Of a stretch of DNA of 63,213 nucleotides, positions 1 to 7,480 are shown piece after piece. The translations under genes and the position numbers were made by a program. Each line of letters begins with the position of its first letter. The stretch's first letter is position 1. Source of the stretch: DATENM01 sp045807765 (GTDB lineage Bacteria > Acidobacteriota > Blastocatellia > UBA7656); contig JBJMGU010000106.1 in the NCBI GenBank assembly GCA_045807765.1, positions 1-63,213 of the forward strand. The letters are read 5' to 3'. Under the pieces are notes generated by a model. It did not search any database. It was not told where the DNA came from and saw only the letters and a program-made list of their open reading frames with translations.

Positions 1-616
1 CATGGAGAAAAACGATGGTTGCGCGAGCGATCAGCCGCGCGGACGATGCGAGACGCCGCCGCTGAACTGCGCGCCGCTAAAGAAACCCGATGGCGCCTGG
101 CTACCGCCGCCGCTAATCCTGGAACACTTCAAGCTGCGCCGCTGGCTCTTTCTTGGTGCGGGCCGCGTTGGTGATCAAGCCGAGTTGTGGGGTAAGCGGA
201 TAGTGAACCGAAGTCAGTTGGATGATGGCGCGCAAATCGGACACACGCAGTTGATCACGAGTCAGGATCCGTTGCGCGATCCGTTTCACGTTTACGCGCA
301 CAGGTTCACGGTCTTCGTGCCGGCCTGCTACGGAGCGACGGAGTTGCAGCGGCGGTCGCTCGAGAACCTGTTGAAGAACGGCAGGCCGGCGGCAACACAG
401 TCTTACATCGAGTACGTCGAGCCGCGATTCCGCATCGGTTTTCAGTCGGCGATTGGGCTCGACAGCGTGATCGCGCGATATCCCCAGGGGGTGACGTTGA
501 ATCACACGCCGCTCAACCGGGGTTCGGTCCTGACCGCACACGATCACGAGCAAGGCGGGCCATCGCTTGAAATCGGCAGTCAATCGCGAATCGGCTCGAC
601 AACTAAACTGGAGTGA
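1..616 (+). CDS. Tail/baseplate-like protein of an eCIS, C-terminal part (5' end outside window)
   Basis: The reading frame is open from the first bases of the window to a TGA at 616, so this is the 3' end of a longer gene; the ATG at base 2 need not be the start. About 204 residues are visible. The last 90 contain the pattern ENLLKNGRPAATQSY, then VEPRFRIGFQSAIGLDSVIA, then a short beta-rich tail. To my knowledge this resembles the C-terminal part of the phage tail proteins (TIGR02242-like) found in extracellular contractile injection system clusters, where a line of the type 'RxRVGxQxxVGxD' closes the protein. The assignment rests on that resemblance and on the genes that follow (tape-measure-like protein, AAA ATPase, DUF4157 proteins). 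The next gene begins 42 bases downstream on the same strand. Alternative: another baseplate wedge component. Confidence 0.5.
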   Translation, partial: MEKNDGCASDQPRGRCETPPLNCAPLKKPDGAWLPPPLILEHFKLRRWLFLGAGRVGDQAELWGKRIVNRSQLDDGAQIGHTQLITSQDPLRDPFHVYAHRFTVFVPACYGATELQRRSLENLLKNGRPAATQSYIEYVEPRFRIGFQSAIGLDSVIARYPQGVTLNHTPLNRGSVLTAHDHEQGGPSLEIGSQSRIGSTTKLE

Positions 617-658
617 TCAAACCGCCCTCTGGGCACTGTTATTGGCAGGGTGAAAGCT

Positions 659-3247
659 ATGTCTCACTCATACGACAAATCGACTGCGCATTTATGTCCG
701 GCGTGCAGCTACGGCCCGTTCACGCGCAACAACTACTTCACCGGGAAGCTTCTGGTCGAGCGCGACTTCACCGACGAGACGCGCTTTCATATGGAGAAGC
801 TGCGGCATCACGAGCAGGCGCTGCACGGCTGGGGCGTGGTCTGCGGACTTAAAGTGAAGCCGCACCCCAACGAGGCCTGCCGCGACCGCTTCATTTGCAT
901 CGAGCCGGGATCGGCCATCGACTGCTGCGGCCACGACATCATCGTTCTGGAAGAAGAGTGCATCGATATTACCAAGCTTTCATCGGTCGCCGATTTGATC
1001 AAGAACAAAGATCTCGATTCTCACAAGCTACAAGTCTGCATACGGTTCCGGGAATGTCCTAACGAAGAGATTCCGGTCCTCTATGACGACTGTGGCTGCG
1101 ACGATACGAAGTGCGCCCCGAATCGCATCCTCGAATCCTTCGAAATCGATGTCATGATCGATCCTCCCGCCGAACCGCCGCCGCTGCACACGCCGAAGGT
1201 GGAATGGAATAATTCGCTCGGCATCGCGCATGCTTTACAAGCTTCACTTCACGACGCCAGCCATCGGCTTTACATCGCAACTGCGGATTCACCGGGAGCG
1301 GTCTATCAGATAAGTACCGACAACCACTCCACGATCACTTCGCGAACCTTGCCGGCTGCCGTCATGGTAATGGCGGTCGCCAACGACGGGAAGCATTTGT
1401 ACGTCGTTACCGATCCCACGGGCGGAGCCGCCGTGCAACAACTGCACGTCCTCGACACCACCCAGGCCGGCATGCCTGACTTCAATGTCAACCCCATCGA
1501 TATCCCGAATAGCAAGGGCAGCGAAGTCATACTGGCTGTCGCGCCCGACGGGCGATTGCTGGCGCTGGTTTTGTCGACGGGCGACCTGTTTCGGTGGGGC
1601 GCTGATCTTGATACGAACACCAACCCTGCCGCGCCGGTTGTTGTGAAGAATCTTGGTGCGAACCTCAGCGGCCTTACGCTTTCGAGTGACGGCAAGACCG
1701 CCTTTTCGCTCGGGCCGAATAACGAGATTCAGTCGCTCGATATCGCCGCCGCCGCGGTCACAGTGATCAAAGTACTGCCGGCGGGAGCCAGGCCTTCGTC
1801 GCTTGCGGTCGTGGCGAGCACGGCGCCGGATATTCTGGCGGTTTGCGATAAGACGAACTCAAACCTCCATCTCGTGGCGCTCACTCCTTCGGCTTCTCTG
1901 CTTGGCACAGTCAAGCTGGATCATCCGCCAATCGCTCTGGTGGTTTCGCCGGGAGGGCACTGGGGCTACGCGCTCGAGAATGACGGCTCTGGCAGCTACA
2001 TTCAGTCAGTCGACATAGACCGCCTGCATCTGAGCCTGCCGACGATGCCGGGCGCGCCCTTCAAGGTGGGCACAGACAGCCGGCAGGTAGCGATCAGCAA
2101 CTCAGGCGCGCGGCTCTACATTCCTTACCTCGACAATCTCGCCAATCCGGCGGTCGGCGGAGTGGCAATTGTCGAAGTATCGGAACAGGCGTGCGAAGAG
2201 ATATTATGGCGGCATCTGGATGGTTGTCCGCACTGCGACCTTCCCAACTGTGTGGTGCTGGCGACCATCGAGAACTATCAAGTCGGCGACCGTATCGAAG
2301 CGCAAACCGACCCGCTGACCGATCCTGCCGACGACCTGACGAACAAGATCGCCCGGATCAATAACCGTCTGGGCCGGCGGCTGCTGCCAAGCACCGAAGT
2401 GCTTCTCGAACTGATTGAGTGTTTGTCCGAACACGGCGGCGGCGCAGGACAACAAGGCCCGCCGGGCTCGCCGGGCAAGGATGGCACGAACGGAAAAGAC
2501 GGCAAGGATGGCAAGGACGGGAAAGATGGGACGAACGGAAAAGACGGAACCAACGGCAAGGACGGTAAGGATGGCGCTCCCGGTCCCGGCATGGAGTTGG
2601 GTCTGACGCGAATCGAGGCGTTGAGCTGGACTCACAACCAGAGCCATACCTCAGGGGTACCGCGTGATCCGAATTCGTTCTTCGCGGACATCGATATGGG
2701 CGGACCCGGCGGTCAAATAATTGAACCCGGCCTGGTCATCGGCTTCACTGACAAAGTGAGATTCAAAGACAGCGACGAGGACCGTGCAAGATTCCAACAC
2801 CTATTCGAGGTGCTGGCCGAAGACGGCGTACCGTCTGACCCCAATCACGCCCGCGGCTTCGTCTGCCGCTGCCCAATTCGGGGCCTTGTCGTTCCTGTGG
2901 ATCTCTCGCTCGACGCCAACGGAAGAATCAAAACGAATGCATCGGGCCGCATCGACAAAGCGAAGCGGAGCACGTCCGGCAAGGTACGCGGAGCGGCCTT
3001 CATCTTTAATCGGAACATACCCATCGAGCGCGAGATACTGGCAGGGGGCGTGCTTGAGATATGGGTGACGCTGCGCGGCGACTTCGTCATCGATCTCAAG
3101 GAGCGGGCCATAGATGCCGAGTTCGTTCGGGCCGAGCTGCCGACCGGCGACCGCCCGCGCCCGCCCGCAGGCCAGGACTTGAAAGATCAATTAGGCATTC
3201 AAGGCGGCACGTTCGAAAGCTGGTTCATGATCAAACGGCAAGGATAG
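659..3247 (+). CDS. eCIS-linked N-module protein with beta-propeller-like region and collagen-like repeats
   Basis: 862 residues from ATG 659 (AGGG upstream; GTG at 650 is possible). Residues 21-110 form a module with the pattern NNYFTGKLL..RDF, then LHGWGVVCGL (55-64), then CCGHDIIVL; the next two genes have the same module. A CPAC pair lies just before it. Residues about 180-507 contain repeated strands of the type GKHLYVVT, DGRLLALV and DGKTAFSL, typical of YVTN/beta-propeller proteins. Residues about 600-644 are fifteen consecutive Gly-X-Y triplets (mostly GKD and GTN), a collagen-like rod. About 215 residues of unrecognised C-terminal domain follow. No signal peptide is visible, which fits a cytoplasmically assembled particle. 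I infer an exterior fibre or collar protein: N-module for docking, propeller and rod for display. The module's function is not known to me. Confidence 0.7.
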   Translation: MSHSYDKSTAHLCPACSYGPFTRNNYFTGKLLVERDFTDETRFHMEKLRHHEQALHGWGVVCGLKVKPHPNEACRDRFICIEPGSAIDCCGHDIIVLEEECIDITKLSSVADLIKNKDLDSHKLQVCIRFRECPNEEIPVLYDDCGCDDTKCAPNRILESFEIDVMIDPPAEPPPLHTPKVEWNNSLGIAHALQASLHDASHRLYIATADSPGAVYQISTDNHSTITSRTLPAAVMVMAVANDGKHLYVVTDPTGGAAVQQLHVLDTTQAGMPDFNVNPIDIPNSKGSEVILAVAPDGRLLALVLSTGDLFRWGADLDTNTNPAAPVVVKNLGANLSGLTLSSDGKTAFSLGPNNEIQSLDIAAAAVTVIKVLPAGARPSSLAVVASTAPDILAVCDKTNSNLHLVALTPSASLLGTVKLDHPPIALVVSPGGHWGYALENDGSGSYIQSVDIDRLHLSLPTMPGAPFKVGTDSRQVAISNSGARLYIPYLDNLANPAVGGVAIVEVSEQACEEILWRHLDGCPHCDLPNCVVLATIENYQVGDRIEAQTDPLTDPADDLTNKIARINNRLGRRLLPSTEVLLELIECLSEHGGGAGQQGPPGSPGKDGTNGKDGKDGKDGKDGTNGKDGTNGKDGKDGAPGPGMELGLTRIEALSWTHNQSHTSGVPRDPNSFFADIDMGGPGGQIIEPGLVIGFTDKVRFKDSDEDRARFQHLFEVLAEDGVPSDPNHARGFVCRCPIRGLVVPVDLSLDANGRIKTNASGRIDKAKRSTSGKVRGAAFIFNRNIPIEREILAGGVLEIWVTLRGDFVIDLKERAIDAEFVRAELPTGDRPRPPAGQDLKDQLGIQGGTFESWFMIKRQG

Positions 3248-3271
3248 CCTCAAAGAAAGCGGAGAAACACG

Positions 3272-4687
3272 ATGATCACCACAACCCGTCAACCAACGAC
3301 CACGCGGCGTAGCGAAAGTCATTGTCCGGTCTGCGGCGGCTTGGAATGCCTGTGCCGCCCTCGCTTCTTCGCCGGGCAGTTGCTGACCGAAGAAGATCTC
3401 AATCGCCTCGAAAACTACGTCATCGGAAAGAACAAGCTGCACAACCGATACCTGCATGGTTGGGGGGTAGCGTGCGGTCTTGAGGTTCTTTGTAATCCTT
3501 GCGATGGGTTCGTCACGGTCAAGTCCGGCTATGCGCTCAGCCCTTGCGGCGATGACATCGTCGTTTGCCAGGACACCTCGGTCAACGTATGTGACCTGAT
3601 CAGCCGCTGTCGCACGCAAAAGGAATGGGATTGTGATCCCGCCTGGCCGAATCCGAATCCGATTTGCGGCGATCAAGATCAACAGTGGGTGCTCTACATT
3701 TGCTACGACGAGAAGCCGGCGCGCGGAATCACGCCGCTTCGCGGCTCGACGAGCGCGCCTTGCTGCTCGCGGTGCAGTGGCGGCGGATCGTCGAGCTGCG
3801 GCTGCGGCTGTCACGAGCCGTCGGCGTCGGCAAAGAGCGGCTGCCGCTCTCCACAGCCCAAGACCCCGGCGCAGTGCGAGCCGACCGTCACCTGCGAGGG
3901 ATACACGTTTCAACTGCGCAAGCTGGGGATTCAAGAAACCGGCAACCCCGGAGTGCTGGTCGCAACTATCCAAGAGTGTCTTGCCGCCCTGTCCAAGATT
4001 CAGGTGCTCCTGAACGAGCTTCCGTCCTCTCAACATCCGCTTCAGGACGTTCTCGCGATAAGGGACGAGTTAATCCGGCTGCTCGAAGAACATGCCTTAT
4101 ATGACTGCAAGCTGTATGACCGCATCATTCATTCGCCGCTGCCCGATGCCGCAACGCCAATCGATGTCGTGCAGCAACACTTCAGGGCGATCGTGCGGGA
4201 AATGTTCCAGGCGTGTCTATGCTCGGCGCTCTTGCCTGCCTGCCCCCCTCCCGCCGAAGACAACTGTGTCCCAGTCGCCACGCTGACGATCAACTGCAAA
4301 GGCGGAGGCTGCCATATTGTGAAGGTGTGCAACTGGGAGCATCGGCGGCTGGTGATCGGGTTCCCGACTCTCGAATACTGGTTCGGCGCGTTGCTGACGC
4401 AATCCGGTTTGCCGCAAGCCCTGGAGAGGCTGTGTTGCGAACCGCTTCGCGGCGAGTCGGATTTTACAGGGGATCAGGCTCCGTTCAATCTGACCGCCTC
4501 TAACCAGAACCAGAAGCTGAATTCGAATGCGAGCGCCGGCCTTGGCAACGGCACGGTTGACGATCTGGTGAGCAACCTCTTCGATGATGCCGTGTCCAAT
4601 CAGGGGAGCGTCAAGCGGTCGAAAGTCTACGGCTATCTCGGTGGCATTCTGAGAACACTGGCAGAGAAGCTGTTCAGCGACAAGTAG
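3272..4687 (+). CDS. eCIS-linked N-module protein with Cys-rich insert
   Basis: 471 residues; ATG at 3272 with a GGAG site seven bases upstream, 24 bases after the preceding stop. The N-terminus has a CPVC..CLC cysteine cluster, then RPRFFAGQLLTEEDL (from about residue 29) and LHGWGVACGL (61-70), then SPCGDDIVV, aligning point by point with the preceding protein. Residues about 163-210 form a low-complexity Cys/Ser/Gly insert with CCSRCSGG and SCGCGCHEP, which looks able to bind metal or form a crosslinked loop. The rest is mostly helical, with many further cysteines (for example CLCSALLPACPP) and an Asn/Gln-rich stretch near residue 410. No signal peptide. It is probably co-transcribed with its neighbours (gaps of 24 and 12 bases). 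Function unknown; inferred structural partner of the contractile particle. Confidence 0.7.
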   Translation: MITTTRQPTTTRRSESHCPVCGGLECLCRPRFFAGQLLTEEDLNRLENYVIGKNKLHNRYLHGWGVACGLEVLCNPCDGFVTVKSGYALSPCGDDIVVCQDTSVNVCDLISRCRTQKEWDCDPAWPNPNPICGDQDQQWVLYICYDEKPARGITPLRGSTSAPCCSRCSGGGSSSCGCGCHEPSASAKSGCRSPQPKTPAQCEPTVTCEGYTFQLRKLGIQETGNPGVLVATIQECLAALSKIQVLLNELPSSQHPLQDVLAIRDELIRLLEEHALYDCKLYDRIIHSPLPDAATPIDVVQQHFRAIVREMFQACLCSALLPACPPPAEDNCVPVATLTINCKGGGCHIVKVCNWEHRRLVIGFPTLEYWFGALLTQSGLPQALERLCCEPLRGESDFTGDQAPFNLTASNQNQKLNSNASAGLGNGTVDDLVSNLFDDAVSNQGSVKRSKVYGYLGGILRTLAEKLFSDK

Positions 4688-4699
4688 CGGAGGTGAACA

Positions 4700-7183
4700 A
4701 TGGCGGCGAACCAGACCCAAAGACCCAAGTTTTATGAAGAGCAATATCTCGGCGCAGCCGACCTGACCGCGGCTGTCGATTATGGCCGCATTCAGAACGC
4801 ACGGCACGCGCTTGGCGGGCATACCTGGGGCATCGCGATGGGTTTGACGTTGAAGGAGATGCCGCAGCCCGGCGGCGCCGTCAGCGTGCACCTGTTGCCG
4901 GGTTATGCCTGGGATGGGTATGGCCGTCCAATCGTTGTGTTGTCTCCCTATCGTATCCCCGAAGAGAAATTCAGCGGCATAAAATTCGATCCGGCTATCG
5001 ACAGCAGCGGCGAAGGACGCTTGATTGCCGTCTGGCTCCGCTACGATGAAACATCGTTCCGCAATCCGCCGCTGGGATTCGCAAGCTGCAACACCGCCGA
5101 CCAGTATTCTCGGGTGGTCGAGACCTTCCGCATCGAGATCGGCGACCGTCCAAGTGTGCTCGACCGTTACTCGGCAATTAATGTGGCTTCGAAATCGCTA
5201 GCCGACGCCAGGAACGCGCTGCAAACCTTCGACTCATCTGCTCCACTCGTCCATGACGAGTCGGTCCCGCATCAGACTTTTCCCGAGCCGAAGGATAAAG
5301 CGAGGTGGCTCATTCCGATTGGCTACGTCCGCTGGCTGCCGGTGCTGAATCAGCCGGGCCACTTCGTCGCCCGCAATGACACAGCCGATCCCAAGGACTC
5401 GGATCAAATTCGCAACCTTCGCCATTACATCGGAGTGGTCGCTGAAGGAATTGAAGCCGCCGATGGCCGAATTCGCATGAAGGATCGGGCCAAGCCGTTT
5501 TCGACAACCAGGACTTCGAACGATCTGGTGTGGGTAGAAGGCAATCTTCGCATCGAAGGAGACGTACGCCTGTTCGATCATAAACTGGATTTCAGGGACA
5601 GCCAGGGCCTCGACAATAAGGGCATCCCGCTGTCGATCCAGAGATTCGACGTCCCGAGCAAGCGCAGCAGCCTGCAAGTCATCATCGGCCAAGCGAATAA
5701 GGGCGACAACACCCTGGCCATTGGACCTCTGGACAACAGCGGCAAATTCGCCGAGAAGGTGACGCTGCGAGACGACGGCAAGGTCGGGATAGGCACGCTC
5801 TCTCCCGACCGGCTTTTGACGATTCAAGACGACGCCGGCGCTTACCTGAATCTCAAGGACAAGAACGGAATTCACGAGGTGTTGCTTGGAGCGGACGGCG
5901 GCGGCGGAATCGTCTCGACGATGACCGACCACGATTTACAACTCAGAGCAGGAAAAAACACCATCCAAATGGTCGTGAAAGCCGATGGCAACGTCGGCAT
6001 CGGAACATCCTCTCCCGACCGCAAGCTGACGATTGCGGGCGCTAGCGGTACGTATCTCAATGTGCGAAGCGGCGGCGGCGTCCACGAAGTACTGGTGGGC
6101 GCCGACGGAAACGGCGGCATCGTTTCGACAATGACGAATCACGATCTCCAGCTTCGCGCCGGAGTCAACAGCACGAAGGTGATCATCAAGGCCGATGGCA
6201 ACGTTGGAGTCGGCACCACTTCGCCGGGATTCAAGCTGGATGTCGCCGATCGCATGCGCATCCGACAAGGAAACTCCGGCACGGCGGGGATGTGGCTGTT
6301 TCAGGCGAATCCGAATCATGACCGCGCCTTCATCGGCATGGCAACCGACGATGAGGTCGGATTGTGGGGCAACACGGGAGCCCAGTGGGGCCTTGTCATG
6401 AACACCTCGAATGGCAAGGTCGGGATCGCGACACTGGCGCCCGCTTGCAAGCTGCACGTCAGCGATAGCATTTCCGGATCCGCCGGCGATGTCAGCTCTC
6501 ACGTTGCCGTGATTGACAACACTGACATCACCGGGGAGGCCGATGTTCTGGCGCTGAAAATTGGCACGGGCTTCCCAACCACCGGCAATAACTTCATCAC
6601 ATTTTTTGCGGGGAACACAGCAATCGCGGCAATCGAAGGCAATGGCGTCGGCGGCGTTTCTTTCCGCTCGATGGGGGGCGCGGATTTTGCCGAATGCCTG
6701 CCGCTGCTCAATGCGGATGAGGTCATGATGGAAGGAGATATCGTCGGCATCTTCGGCGGCAAGATATCGAAGGCTACCACGAGCGCGAGTCACGTCTCGG
6801 TTGTGACCAGACGGCCAATCGTGGTCGGTAATGCGCCCGATCCGAAGTCCAGCCGTCTCTGCGATCAAGTCAGCTTTCTCGGGCAGGTGCCGGTTCGAAC
6901 CCGAGGGCCGGTGCAAGAGGGCGATTACATCGTGCCTTCAGGTCTTGGCGATGGGATCGGCCTGGCCGTGAACCCCAACCGCATGGAATTTGACCAGTAT
7001 CGGCAGGTTGTCGGACAAGCCTGGGATTCGAGTTCCGAAGAAGGCGTCAAGATGGTAACCGTTGCGATCGGATTCTCATCTGCCGCGCCCGCCGCGGCAT
7101 TGGCGGCGTTGGTAAGTAACCAGCAAGCCGAGCTTGAACGGCTCAAGGAGGAGATACGTGCCGTGCAGGAAGGCTTGCGTTGA
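4700..7183 (+). CDS. eCIS-linked N-module protein with tail-fibre-like repeats
   Basis: 827 residues; ATG at 4700 preceded by GGAGGT. The N-terminus (residues 10-90: FYEEQYLGAADLT, LGGHTWGIAMGL, GYAWDGYGRPIVVL) is a divergent copy of the module in the two preceding genes, without their cysteines. Residues about 362-505 hold three VG(I/V)GT-SP repeats at 362, 432 and 503, about 70 residues apart. The two full units share LGADGGGGIVSTMT/DHDLQLRAG, the style of phage tail fibres and trimeric autotransporter-like stalks. Near residue 660 comes GGADFAECLPLL followed by GDIVGIFGGKISKAT, a domain common at the end of tail fibre-like proteins next to chaperone or assembly segments. It ends in a short coiled coil (NQQAELERLKEEIRAVQ). 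I infer a receptor-binding fibre of the injection particle; the docking role of the N-module is a guess. Confidence 0.7.
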   Translation: MAANQTQRPKFYEEQYLGAADLTAAVDYGRIQNARHALGGHTWGIAMGLTLKEMPQPGGAVSVHLLPGYAWDGYGRPIVVLSPYRIPEEKFSGIKFDPAIDSSGEGRLIAVWLRYDETSFRNPPLGFASCNTADQYSRVVETFRIEIGDRPSVLDRYSAINVASKSLADARNALQTFDSSAPLVHDESVPHQTFPEPKDKARWLIPIGYVRWLPVLNQPGHFVARNDTADPKDSDQIRNLRHYIGVVAEGIEAADGRIRMKDRAKPFSTTRTSNDLVWVEGNLRIEGDVRLFDHKLDFRDSQGLDNKGIPLSIQRFDVPSKRSSLQVIIGQANKGDNTLAIGPLDNSGKFAEKVTLRDDGKVGIGTLSPDRLLTIQDDAGAYLNLKDKNGIHEVLLGADGGGGIVSTMTDHDLQLRAGKNTIQMVVKADGNVGIGTSSPDRKLTIAGASGTYLNVRSGGGVHEVLVGADGNGGIVSTMTNHDLQLRAGVNSTKVIIKADGNVGVGTTSPGFKLDVADRMRIRQGNSGTAGMWLFQANPNHDRAFIGMATDDEVGLWGNTGAQWGLVMNTSNGKVGIATLAPACKLHVSDSISGSAGDVSSHVAVIDNTDITGEADVLALKIGTGFPTTGNNFITFFAGNTAIAAIEGNGVGGVSFRSMGGADFAECLPLLNADEVMMEGDIVGIFGGKISKATTSASHVSVVTRRPIVVGNAPDPKSSRLCDQVSFLGQVPVRTRGPVQEGDYIVPSGLGDGIGLAVNPNRMEFDQYRQVVGQAWDSSSEEGVKMVTVAIGFSSAAPAAALAALVSNQQAELERLKEEIRAVQEGLR

Positions 7184-7200
7184 GCACGAGGAGGAAGGCA

Positions 7201-7404
7201 ATGAAAGAGCAAATAGAGCAGCGGCTCGAAGAACTGCGATCTGAGTTTGAGGCCGGGCAGACATGGTTAGCCGATTCGGAGACCAGACAAGCCCAAGTCA
7301 GGAACTCGCTGCTGCGCATCAGCGGCGCCATTCAAGTTCTCGAAGAGCTGCTCAACCAGGAATCAATGCTCGAACAATCCGTCGAAACAGCGGCGGCAAT
7401 CTGA
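7201..7404 (+). CDS. Small coiled-coil protein, eCIS locus
   Basis: 67 residues from the ATG at 7201, with an AGGAGG site eight bases upstream. An in-frame earlier start at 7180 would overlap the previous gene and leaves that ribosome binding site unexplained. The sequence is almost wholly helical and charged (EQIEQRLEELRSEFEAGQTW, then QVRNSLLRISGAIQVLEELL) with heptad-like leucines. The GAIQVLEELL ending recalls small proteins in phage and conjugation loci, but I cannot name a family. It sits 17 bases after the fibre gene and 76 bases before the tape-measure-like gene, so it is likely translated from the same message. Possible role: small assembly factor or chaperone for the fibre. Confidence 0.6.
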   Translation: MKEQIEQRLEELRSEFEAGQTWLADSETRQAQVRNSLLRISGAIQVLEELLNQESMLEQSVETAAAI

Positions 7405-7480
7405 GCCCGCCGTCAGCGCAAATCAGCAGTTCATCTTATTTGGATTTGATGGCTGCTTCATGCCATAGCGCGGGTTCTCC

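Noticed and set aside
5936..6916. Long minus-strand open frame opposite the tail-fibre gene
   Set aside because: No ribosome site, no recognisable domain, and the plus-strand frame has tail-fibre repeats. It is a shadow of GC-rich codons. The same judgement applies to the long antisense frames at 41416-42489 and 57187-58371 and to the one opposite the last lipoprotein (62113-63060).
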